NCBI RefSeq assembly: GCF_932526225.1 | Contig: NC_064034.1 | Location: 14,644,887-14,708,886 of the forward strand | Direction: 5' to 3' | DNA: 64,000 nt | Source: Nematostella vectensis | Lineage: Eukaryota > Cnidaria > Anthozoa > Actiniaria > Edwardsiidae | In this document: positions 12,606 to 23,288 of the stretch, piece after piece | How the letters are laid out: each line of letters starts with the position of its first letter | Position numbering within the stretch: the stretch's first letter is position 1 | Notes under the pieces: model-generated | The model's database searches: none | The model's input: the letters and a program-made list of their open reading frames with translations, nothing else | Told to the model about the DNA's origin: nothing | Program-made: the position numbers and the translations under genes

Positions 12606-14019
12606 TAAATAACTATGCTGCAGTGGGACTGTCTGCGTTCAACGGTAGCTAAAGGCAGACAGTCATTGGATAAGAATAGATTTTCCTTGTTAATTTATTA
12701 ATTATTTATTATGCATTTCACTTTTGTCTGTATTTTCTTTGGTATGTTTCCATACTTTTTATTCCTGGTTATACACCTATTTCAAAAAAGGTTCCACTTT
12801 GGTTATCGCGGATGTGTGTGTCGTAACCCGAGGGGCACCATGGGAGAAATTAACTGTGTTCCAAACAGTGCTATAAAATGCCCGTTTTGTAGTCCCAAGA
12901 TCTTAGGTAGCGGGTTATTTGGATGAGATTTTTTCTTGGCTTTTCTATTGATTAAGTGTGGTTTTATTTCGAGGTTTTTATTTCGAAGTGGACACTGTGG
13001 CGATAGTCGCAAAATTTGGTAGCATCGACTCACAATTCGTACGATAAAACGATTTGGGAACTTGAATTTTCAGAAACATGAAGAGTTATTGTGCTGGCGT
13101 CGATCTTAGAAAAACCCACTTTGGCTTTGCTCTATTCTCAATTCTATACTAAGTTGGTATGCTATACTAGTTGGCTACGTGGTATTTGTAATTTTAGTCA
13201 TTGGTCTACTTGCAAATTATTTTAATTAATTCTATCAAATTTTGGATTAGACAGATAGCTCTACAAAGAACTGAGGGCTGATTACTGGGCAAACACCCTT
13301 ATGTTTGACCCAGATATGCTGATGTTTTTGGACGAATCTGGTTTTGTACTTACGACGGGCATTTACATACACTTAAATGGCTTTTTTCGTCAACACTAAA
13401 ATAATCACATTTTTTTTTTCGTTATCGCTCAAAAAGACTAATGAACACTCAGTCGTTCTTTCGTTTAAAAACGTGGTTTAATGTTATTTTTATTTTCTAG
13501 GGCAAAACGAATCACAAAAGAAATGTAATACAAGCCATTGATTTTGAATCATAGAAAACTAAGTACCAAAAGGTGAAAGAAATTTAAAGCAATACTATAT
13601 AATATCAATCTTCATTTAGATATATATAATATTAATCTACATTAATATACTTTCAGTTAGATATAAACAAGCCATAGATATAGGAACACAAGTTTATTGT
13701 AATACAACAAAATAGTTATTGTATTGATAAACAGAATTTATAGCTACTGTATTATTAAAACTTTAATTGTCCATCATACTGTTTGGTAAACTTGATAACT
13801 GTTTAAAACATTTTTGAATAAATGTCTAGTTTGGAATATTGTACAGCAAAAACACTAATTCTTCAGCATATTAATGGTAAACATGATAGCTGTTCATGTT
13901 ACTGGATGGATGTCCGAAACATTATAGTTTGCACAATTTTTGTAGAACGGAAACGCTAATTGTCCAACATATAAGTGGTAAACTTGATAACTGTTACTGA
14001 ATGTCCAAAACATTATTGT
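12606..14019. other. Gene-free AT-rich stretch
   Basis: I see no supported gene here. The frames at 12711-12926 and 12803-13033 are short, lie on opposite strands over the same bases, and show no recognisable motif. Two short near-repeats containing words like CTGGGTAAACTTGATAACTG occur at about 13785-14000. Confidence 0.5.
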
Positions 14020-15540
14020 TTGAAGGATTGTACAAAATGGTACGATTATTAAGATTGTTCAACAACTCTCTGGCAAGAGCAATGTTATCCATCATGTGGA
14101 CATCTGGATAGATTTTCTCCAGTATAGACTGGTGAATCCGAAAAACATTTTCTTTTTCCATTTATTTCTATGGCTATTTTAGCTACGACTTTCGTTTGGC
14201 AGGACCTCTTTCTTCATCATAAAACCACAGTGTTCACAGATTATTATATCTGTGAATGTTGCCTGAATGATGCTTTTGTTGAAATGGACACATTATAAAT
14301 ATTTGGAAATGTTCTAGTTGGAGGTAACCTCAGTTATCTTGTGGGTTTGTTCTTACAGGACATCATTATCATCTGTAAGTAGTTCTCGCAAGGCTTGATC
14401 GTCTAGTAGTTGGATAGTGGTATGCATAGTGGTGGCTAGTTTTTTTCTTTCACTCCAGACTCTGATGTGAACATAAGACAATGTATAAACATGGCCTATA
14501 GAAAAATTAAAAAAGAAATGTCAGTTAACATAGCACAGTGGTATTGTTATGTTTGCATACTCATTATCATATTGCGCATGTGAGCATTTTCAAATTTTGA
14601 GCATGGCGCAATATTAATAATAAAATATTATTATTATCATTAATATGAAATACTTACCAGTTTTGACATTATTGATGTGAGACTCCCAAATGTCTATTGA
14701 AATCCTCCCTGATCCGTCGTCCAATACTGCTTCAAGAAGTTTAAGTCTTTTACGAGGACTTCCAACCATACGCTGGTCTTTGAAAGCAAAGATTTGCCTT
14801 TAACTGTGACGACATCCCATTCTTTGGAAGTATTGAGAACATCTAATACTTTGTAAACTGGCGGTTCTACTTCCGTTGGGGTTTGATACTGAAAGGAATA
14901 TTCATCCTGTTAAGTGGTTATCGCGGTCATGTCTTTCACTATAATTTTGTCCTTAGCTGGTGTATAGGTGAATGAGGTGGTAGGTGAGTTTCACTGGAGA
15001 TCTTTCCTCTTGACTTTCGTGAAGAAGAGGTCATTTGTGAGGGCTATAAAGCAGTGCGTCCACGTTCTTTTTAGCCGTTTGGAGTTGAAGCGAACAATAA
15101 TCCATTGTATTTCCACGATTTCTACTGAGTTTGGATAGTTCATGAACATACCCGATAGTAGTGTTTTCGACCAAGGCAACTTTTGGTCGGAAAGCGTCTT
15201 CTGCTGACTCGCTGATCTGTGTGGACGGGGGCCGTTTTTCCGACTTTGAAGGTGAAGTACTCGAAGAGACTTTGATTTGCGATGCGGTAGATTTTTTTAA
15301 ACTACTGTTAGATGATCTTAGAGCACTAGGGTTTCATTGTAGAGAAATAGAGGTTGTTTTGAGCTTGCCTATCCCATTGAGCAATTTATTGCTTGGCTTT
15401 TTAAAGTAAAAGAAAGAGCTAAGAGAAAGAGCTCTGCATTCTGCAAAATTTGAAATGTGCAAAAAAAGTACAGTAGACAAAAAAATATGTATATTTAATT
15501 GAATATACGTATGCATATTTAAAATAAAAATTATTATGGT
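14020..15540 (-). pseudogene. OB-fold-like (RPA-like) protein gene, copy 1, with an intron
   Basis: On the minus strand, coding-like sequence starts near 15340, possibly after an AG acceptor (CCCTAG), and runs towards 14660. Legible words are VENTTIGYVHELSKLSRN, DYCSLQLQTAKKNVDALLYS, DKIIVEDMTAIT, YKVLDVLNTSKEWDVVTVKG, then VGSPRKRLKLLEAVLDDGSG and ISIDIWESHINNVKTG. These resemble the single-strand DNA-binding OB folds of RPA-like proteins. The frame slips near 14985. A good donor (GTAAGT) follows KTG, and a further exon near 14500-14350 reads HVYTLSYVHIRVW and LATTMHTTIQLLDDQALREL. The C-terminal part follows at 14290-14030 with CEHCGF-like cysteines. A copy about 6.7 kb downstream is nearly identical. 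Such proteins often travel with DNA transposons, but no transposase is seen next to it. Confidence 0.55.
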
Positions 15541-16440
15541 TCTGGAGCTAAGAGACGATTAAGACTAAGTATTCTTAAGTGTAACACATCAGAAGAAAGG
15601 TGGAAATTCCATCGTTCTTGCTTTGCATATAAAGCTATAAATAATTCAATAGATTTTCCATTTTCAATACGAGTTGCTGTACGACTGGTTCTCGACATTC
15701 TTTCCATTGCACATCGCTTTCCCACTGTCGACGAACTGTCGCTCCCCGTGGCAATTATCGGAGTTGGGGCATACAGCTCCCTGCTCTGGATCATTGGTAA
15801 AAAGGATTAAAAGAGCATTACTGAAATGCCGCATTTGTGAGTCTCCGACTAGGAAGAAAGCGTCGAGTTTTTTTTGTAAACCACAAGCTTCTTCGCTTGA
15901 GTAGTTTTTTACTACACACGCCTCGTTCTGTGGAACCCAGTCGTACAACTCGGCGGATATGACTTCGCTGAAATCAGTACACCCTTCGCAGTTACAGTTG
16001 CTCGTTCAGTTACCACACAGGCCGGTTATTTATTCGTTACAGCAAGGAGTCGGACTGTCTGGCTCGCAAACTGATGGAAGGTCATATCTATACGCAGGTC
16101 CAGTTTTTGCACCGTACTCTGGCCCGCAATGTAAATCAAGGCGAGACAGTTTTGCCGGTTTATCTCGCAACTCGCGAAAAGCAATGTCTCGATCTCGTTT
16201 GTGTACTGGTGTCACCACGCCTTCTTTTTCCATTTACCATGTGAGAGGCACTCCAATATATCCCGACAGAAGGGTTTTGGAGTCGGTTCTACCTCTGATT
16301 CAACCCAGTGGGCATACTGCTCAGGAATGAAATCTGTTTGTTTAGGATTCAAACCTTTCAACACAAATGTTGTTAGAAACATCGTCGAGACGATAATAGC
16401 TATAAAACCTAACCGTTAGCGAGTCATCCTATTCTTTATC
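15541..16440 (-). pseudogene. PC-esterase-like type II membrane protein relic
   Basis: The minus strand reads as a type II membrane protein. There is a hydrophobic N-terminal anchor near 16410-16360 (FIAIIVSTMFLTTFVL), then a stem, then a cysteine-rich region (LDLHCGPEYGAKTG, SVCEPDSPTPCC, CNCEGCTDFSE) and the block DAFFLVGDSQMRHFSNALLI at about 15870-15810. That GDS motif followed by a conserved Arg is typical of PC-esterase/SGNH-type sugar O-acyl esterases. The frame is broken at about 16230, and stops lie at about 16030 (CCNE*) and nearby, so the copy is dead. The second conserved block (DxxH) is not found: the gene is cut at 15540, exactly where the OB-fold-like repeat begins. Confidence 0.55.
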
Positions 16441-16734
16441 ATTTGTGCAATATTTGAGGTAGTAAAAACTTACACAACTAATATTTATGCAATATTTTAA
16501 GTGTCTGGTTTTTTTTCGCTTTCGGATAGACCATATGACTACTGTAACATGTTTACACAATTGCAGAAAGATAACTTAACGCAACAGAATAGGGCTTAGC
16601 AGTTTCTACTAAAAATGCATTTAAATACAAGATTAATAACTCAATTAACACAACCAAGTATTGCCACATCAAAGTAAAAAAAAAGCTTAGCAGCAGAATC
16701 AAACTAAATGATGTATTTGAAACTAACTGTTGAC

Positions 16735-17432
16735 GTCAAACTAAAGCTGGTACGTTGTTTTAGTTTGAGTGATTGGTTATGAAAAAAAACAGGGACAAAC
16801 GAGGACAACAATAAAAGCACAACAATAAAAGAAAAAAAAAACTGCCATATTCCTAATACAGATCATCGTCTATAACTCACCTTGGCAGTGTTTTTTTGTC
16901 GCTTTGTGTTTGTCACCTGTGGTTGTGTTCGCTTTTGTTGTAAACTGTGAAGTTGTCGACTTTCTGCTAGCAAGAAATTTGTTGACACAAGTGAATAATT
17001 TTTATAGCTGAAAACAGACATCAATCCAAAGGCCCTTTCTTCTCAGGATCTCCTTACATAAATATAGTCGTGAATAAATACAGAATGGTATAGTGTAGAG
17101 CCTTTCTTAGTCCTCTTTTTAGCTGCTGCCACGGGCGGGATTCACTAACATTCGGGTAGATTTTACTATCGGCTCGTACTTCAGTTCCTCAAAGACTTCA
17201 GCCCATTTGAATCTGCATACTTTCTCATTAAATACTTTTTTCAAGCTTTTGAACTAAAAACACATTTAAGTGTCAGAACCGAGAGGGGCTTGAGAGTTGC
17301 GCGGCTGTATTACTGGCTGGTTTGGACACCACAGTGTAACCACGCGATGACCACAAAACCAAGTCGCATAGCTTACCATATTTCTTTACCTATGTAGCTC
17401 CGCGCGCGGCCTGCTGCCGCGCTGGCTCCGCT
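16735..17432 (-). mobile_element. 2.6 kb transposon family, truncated copy B1
   Basis: Reverse-complement match to 9955-10640 of copy A, including the stretch with GCGGCTGTATTACTGGCTGG and the long CACTGCCAAG-linked block. It holds only the left quarter of the element and abuts copy B2 at 17433 in the same orientation. There is no gene. Confidence 0.65.
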
Positions 17433-19315
17433 AATATATAGATTTAGGCACTGCCTAAAAGCGGAGCCAGTATAGAAAGAATGTTTTTAATGAGATTAAA
17501 AAAGCAATTTTTACTGTCATGTAATTATGAATTGTATTGGCCCCTCCAAATGGATCAAGCAATCACTCATTCAATAATATTAAATATGCAGTATGAAAGT
17601 ACTAAACCTGGTGTAAAAAAGGCTGTCAAAGTTCAAGGTGCCTTAGTTGTTTTTCAAGAGTCTAATGGTCAATTCTTATTTGTTCCACTATGCATATTTT
17701 TTATCAAAACAGCATAATAACAATCTTCGACCTTGTAAAGAATATATTAAGGATGTAACAGCATTTCAAAGATTTAGATGCCATTCTGTAGTTTCCATGT
17801 ACTGCAACTATCAAATCCTTGATATTACTCATTAGTGCTAAATGAAATTGTCTAATTTCAAACCTAACCTATTTTAATTTATTCAGGGTGCAGAGGGGAA
17901 AACAGCAAATAATTATCAATTGCATATAAAAATAGTCAAAGTATCTTGCTCTAAAAACCCTATTACACTTATACTGCTGTATCAAAGTAAGAAAGCCCGG
18001 CTACATTTGCCTATTCTTATGTCTTCCAGCTTTTAGCATCAAGCATGACCCTCAGGTCCTTGGTTGGTTTAATCTAAATAAAAGTGAAAACAATTAACTC
18101 GGGTATTTGTTTTTCTTTCAAACAAATATTTTTATCATCCCATATAACCTTACTAATTTTCCATAACTATTTGAATAAAAATAAATAAACACATTAGATA
18201 GTATGCAAGATGCAGACAATATAAGCTTGAGCAAAAAAAATATAGGTTGCATTTTTGGTTTTTATTTTCGATGAAAAAGTATTTATGATAATGTTGAAAA
18301 AGTTGCTGTATCTTCAAAAAGACTAATACACAGGATATAAAGACAAGAAAGGTCTTCTTAAGCAATATATGACAGGATGATATTTGTCAGCCTTGATTAA
18401 ATATCTCAACGCTGTCAATAAAGTAAAGAGAGAACGAAGAATATCAAAGGATGTTGTTATGCTCAAATTGCTTGTTAGACCACGAATTCTCAGTTTTAAT
18501 GCTCGGTTACTGTAAGCTGAGTTGCATTTTACCAAGATAAATTAATATTCATAAATAAATAAGACTAAAACAGTACATTATAATAATTTATACAGCTCTA
18601 TTTTGAAACTAAGGTCTTAAATGAAAGTAATGAACTGGCACTAGCGGTGTGTGCCTGAAGGCTGTTCCAATCTGGAATAGTGTTGGGGAAAAATGAAAAC
18701 ATGTAAACATCTGTACTCTAAAAACATATGTATAAATCGAACAAGCTAAGTGTCATTGATACAGTAGCTAGACTACTACGTTTTTCTGTCGTTAAATTCT
18801 TACTTACCGTGAGGAATATACGCCTGAATTTATTGAACTTGTAAGTAAGTATTTACGAATTTAACATTTTCATGGCGATTGTCAGTAGAATAAAAGCCAT
18901 TCAAGTGCCAAAATTATAAACCTATCGGAATTCAAGTAGATGGTATTTTAGCCAATCAAAACAAGAATAGATGACATTGATATGATATACTAATGATATA
19001 CTAAAGCTGGTACGGTGTTTTTGTTTGAGCGATTGGTTTTGGGAAAAAAGCGAACAAACGAGCATTATAAAAGCACAACAATAAATGAAAAAAATGTCAT
19101 ATTCAAAATGCAAATCATCGTCAAAAACTCACCTTGGCAGTGTTTTTTTTTTGTCGCTTTATGTTTGTCGCCTAGTGGTTGTGTTCGCTTTTTGTTGTAA
19201 ACCGTGATCTTTCTGTTAGCAAGAAACTCGTTAACACAAGTGAATGATTTTTATAGCTGAAAACAGACATCAATCCAAGGCCTTTTCCTCTCAGGATCTC
19301 TTTTTGGCTTTAATA
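17433..19315 (-). mobile_element. 2.6 kb transposon family, truncated copy B2
   Basis: Reverse-complement match to roughly 10310-12605 of copy A, with internal deletions. It starts with the family's end sequence (TTAGGCACTGCCTAAAAGCG) and finishes at the block shared with B1 around 19000-19300. The block around 16746-17050 is therefore present a second time at 19008-19300 in the same orientation. The short frames inside (for example 17481-17717) show no motif and are not supported as genes. Confidence 0.65.
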
Positions 19316-20340
19316 GGTTCTTATGTTTGGCTAATAAAATCCAAAATTTCTGCCTATAAGCTCTTAGGAGCCGACCATTTGACTTTTGAGGTTGGGTGGA
19401 TTATTTTGAAAATAAAATTCCTGCACGTCCCGAAGGGCCAAAAAAATGATATCCTGCACCAATTGGTGGACGAAAATTAATTCCTGCATCGGTTACAAAA
19501 ATTCTTGCACGACAAATCCTTTGAAAAAAAATCCTGCGCACCCAAAAACGTCCACCCCACCCCCCTCAAAAGTCAAATGGTTGGCCCCTTTAATTACTAG
19601 GTTCTTACACGCGGATTTTACTGTATTATTAGTCACTAGTCGCGTCCGCCATTTTGTTGTTATGACTGATACCTTGTGTACCGTCAGTGTCACGTGACGG
19701 GCACGTTCAACATCCAGGAGAAGCCGCTATTGTTTAGCGTCTTTAAAGTTCGCCGGCTTTCCACTCTATTAAGTATGGTTAACCTGATCGATGATAATTT
19801 ATAATGTTAAGAACGTTAATTATTTTCTGTCACCAAGTATTATTTTTTGATTTGGCAATACTGCCTTCATCAAGATTCAATGATTCTAATCAAAATGATA
19901 AAGCGCAATTTCCATTATTAGAACCAATGCTCTAAATATCGTTTTCTTAAGTACAATATTTGGCTATCTCTATAAGACGGTCACCTTCCTTCATGAAAAG
20001 AACGTTACACCGTGAGAATCCGTGAGCCGTAACCCGCACTGCATTATGGATAAAACATGGCTGCATACGTAGTCACGCAACACTCGCGGGAGTTCTGAAG
20101 ACCATCCCCTACCCCCCAGGAATCCCCCCTCTAATATTCGAAGCCTTTCGAGGAGTCGTTTTTCACAGAAGGATTCATGTAATCTTTCCCGTAATGATTC
20201 GCTAGAAAACCGTGAGGGTCTTTCACCGTAACCATATTCATACCATTAATCTCAGCAATAGAGGAACCATTTCACCAGTTTTCCTCTGTCTTGTAAAAAT
20301 CAAGGTAGCCCGCTCTTTGCCACAAAGTATTTTACGGTAG
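19316..20340. other. Gene-free stretch
   Basis: No gene supported. Near 19380-19600 is a small foldback: GACTTTTGAGG at 19380 and CCTCAAAAGTCAAATGG at 19564, with a C-rich interior. The frames on both strands across it are a consequence of this low-complexity sequence. Confidence 0.4.
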
Positions 20341-20341
20341 C

Positions 20342-21060
20342 ATGTCTGCAATAGATTTGTTCACCTCGTCGCTAAATAATTCCCCCTTTAGCTGCATTTC
20401 GCAAAACCCGCTGTTCTACGGGGAGGCGCTGAGCTTAGTAGAAGGATTAAACACAGGAATCATTCGTGGCACACCCGCGAATTCCCCAACTAGATATTTC
20501 CTACCGAGATCTTTCTGCAGCGAGGAAAAGAACGTGGAGTGATAGAAATCGGTGTTACGTAAGCCAATGTCAACATCGTTTGTCCAAGGAATAATTGTCT
20601 TGCTTCGCACTGCGCCTATAAGAGTACCATAAAGCACTAGGTAACTAATTCCCTTTTTGTGAAACACGTCAACCAAATCTCACAAGATCTCGTCAAGTAC
20701 GACACTACAGCATATTGGCATTTCCAGACCAAGGAGCGACGTTGTTTTATTGTAAGGTTCCTCTTTGCAAATGCGGCCATTTGCTACGCAGTCTGTCAAT
20801 TCGATGCGAACTTCCTGAACAATTCGTAGCACACAGTGATCATTGCCTAACAAGGCAGGGTCGGAAAAACTACCCCTTCTTGGATACCTCTATCGACTTT
20901 ATGAAGCTCATCACTTAAAAACAAATTCCCAAATTTGGCCATTCTAAGATCGCCTCCAGATCGTAGAAAAAAGTTTAGTATCCCTAGTTCACCATACATA
21001 GATCTCCAGTTGTTAATAGTCTTGACCTTTTCCTTTCTTATCACGAAGGCTCCTCTGAGA
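20342..21060 (-). pseudogene. LicD/fukutin-like nucleotidyltransferase-fold relic
   Basis: At 20676-20416 the minus strand encodes GISYLVLYGTLIGAVRSKT followed by IIPWTNDVDIGLRN. This is the LicD signature: a G-T-L-I-G-A-x-R block, then PWxxDxDI with two metal-binding Asp residues. LicD/fukutin proteins transfer phosphocholine or ribitol phosphate to glycans in the secretory pathway. Upstream, at 21044-20680, the reading continues in changed frames (NNWRSMYGELGILNFFLRSG; VVLDEIL before a TAG), so frameshifts and at least one stop interrupt it. Downstream the frame closes with an incomplete C-terminal half. It is adjacent to the second OB-fold-like copy and on the same strand. Confidence 0.6.
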
Positions 21061-21104
21061 ATGTTGCATTGCTGAAAGACATATGATGAGACACGTGGCC
21101 TAGT

Positions 21105-22213
21105 TGTTTGAAGGATTGTACAAAATGGTACGATTATTAAGATTGTTCAACAACTCTCTGGCAAGAGCAATGTTATCCATGATGTGGACATCTGAATAGA
21201 TTTTCTCCAGTATAGATTGGTGAATCCGAAAAACATTTTCTTTTACATTTATTTCGATGGCAGGACCTCTTTCTTCATCATAAAACCACAGTGTTCACAG
21301 ATTATTATATCTGTGACTGTTGCTTGAATGATGCTTTTGTTGAAATGGACATTGTCGATGTGAGACTCCCAAATATCTATTGAAATCCTCCCTGATCCGT
21401 CGTCCAATACTGCTTCAAGAAGTTTAAGTCTTTTACGAGGACTTCCAACCATACGCTGGTATTTGAAAGCAAAGATTTTGCCTTTAACTGTGACGACATC
21501 CCATTCTTTGGAAGTATTGAGAACATCTAATACTTTGTAAACTGGCGGTTCTACTTCCGTTGGGGTTTAATACTGAAAGGAATATTCATCCTGTTGAGGG
21601 GTGGTTATCGCGGTCATGTCTTCCACTATAATTTTGTCCTTAGCTGGTGTATAGGTGAATGAGGTGGTAGGTGAGTTTCACTGGAGATCTTTCCTCTTGA
21701 CTTTCGTGAAGAAGAGGTCGTTTGTGAGGGCTATAAAGCAGTGCGTCCACGTTCTTTTTAGCCGTTTGGAGTTGAAGCGAACAATAATCCATGGTATTTC
21801 CACGATTTCTACTGAGTTTGGATAGTTCATGAACATACCCGATAGTAGTGTTTTCGACCAAGGCAACTTTTGGTCGGAAAGCGTCTTCTGCTGACTCGCT
21901 GATCTGTGTGGACGAAGGCCGTTTTTCCGACTTTGAAGGTGAAGTACTCGAAGAGACTTTGATTTGCGATGCGGTAGATTTTTTTAAACTGCTGTTAGAT
22001 GATCTTAAAGCACTAGGGTTTCATTGTAGAGAAATAGAGGTTGTTTTGAGCTTGCCTATCCCATTGAGCAATTTATTGCTTGGCTTTTTAAAATAAAAGG
22101 AAAGAGCTCGGCATTATGCATAATTTAAAATGTGCAAAAGAAGTACAGTAGACAAAAAAATCTGTATATTTAATTGAATATACGTATGCATATTTAAAAT
22201 AAAAATTATTAGC
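21105..22213 (-). pseudogene. OB-fold-like protein gene, copy 2, lacking intron and middle exon
   Basis: Nearly identical to 14020-15540: the same start near 22030, the same slip near 21670 and the same tail. Two differences matter. First, a C-to-T change gives TAA after the word DEYSFQY, where copy 1 has CAA. Second, the 370 bp present in copy 1 between WESHINNV and the HFNKS region (14297-14667), containing an intron donor and an exon, is absent, so WESHIDNV runs straight into HFNKSIIQATVTDIIICEHC. The repeat ends at 22213 with the same AT-rich tail as copy 1. The copy is not functional. Confidence 0.55.
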
Positions 22214-22539
22214 GTACCTACCAGCAACCTATAAAAATATTTCTTCTTTTCCGGTGCCCATATATGGGCAGTAGGAATCCTACCAATTCCTACCGCAGCG
22301 ACGTCATATTCCTACCAAATTACAAGGCTCGGTCACATATTATAACGTGACCGCTTAGCAAGACAGAAGTGTGTTTTGACTGTGCCACCATATTCGGAGG
22401 TAAGTTGACCTTGTATTATCATTCTCTGTTTGAATTGCTATCAAGTTATAGGCGATTCTAACTTTCACATTTCTGATTTGTCAGAAATTCCGTTTGTTGT
22501 CGTGAATCTCGGGCTCTTTAGGCATTACTCACGGCGCAT

Positions 22540-23135
22540 CTCAGCACGCACGTGGCGGCTGAGTATTGTTTAGTCATAGCAGGTAGTGCCCCTAAGGTCC
22601 TTATTTTAGGTCATTCCTTCGTTCGGCGTTTAAAAAGTGATATTTCTTCGCGTTTTGATCATCGGGTAAGCAAGGATTTTAAACTACGTGGCACCGCGAC
22701 GGTTGCGGGCGGACCGTGAGCAAACTTCGCAGCTACTATCTGCATGTAGTCAGGAGTCTCAGTCCTGATGTGGTCATATTGCGGCCTCCGTTATGGAAAG
22801 AGAATGTTCCTACCTATTCCTTCCAAACCACTAACAGTGCAAGAGTGCTAAGTGCGCTCGAAGAGCAACGGAATATTGAAGTGTCAACCACCCAGGCATA
22901 TAATGGGAAGGAGCAGGTGCCGCTTGGACATTTCACGGCATTGACAGGCCGTGCTGCTTTGGAGGCAGCCAAGCAAAAAACATACAAGGCAGCTACGGTG
23001 CGCACAGAACTTGAAATAAGCGATGGAGAAGGTAGAGCCACTAGGGAATTCGAAATGATTTGGAGGCCACTTTACTCTTGCTCCACTAGTGGCTCGCTAA
23101 CTCTCCGAATGTACATTGGAAAAGTTTTCTTTTAG
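22540..23135 (+). pseudogene. SGNH-hydrolase-like relic fused to an unknown coding stretch
   Basis: From about 22555 the plus strand reads VAAEYCLVIAG, then APKVLILGHSFVRRLKSDIS, a GHS-type block I associate with SGNH-like proteins found in cnidarian genomes. A TGA follows at about 22719. A shifted frame (22716-23135) continues with SKLRSYYLHVVRSLSPDVVI, also of SGNH character, and then changes into a stretch I do not recognise (words YNGKEQVPLGHFTALTGRAA and TELEISDGEGRATREFE) ending with a stop at 23135. This may be a chance fusion of two relics. Retrotransposon association is possible but not shown here. Confidence 0.4.
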
Positions 23136-23288
23136 TTGCTTAGGGTACTAAATAAATGCCTTCGTGAAAATATTTCAAAAGTAAATAAACTGTAAACAAA
23201 TGTGACGTTATTATTGTTGTACGGCCTTACAAGCTTAAAAATATAAATAATTGTACATTTGTTCGTTATTTCTGAAAATTACAACAAA

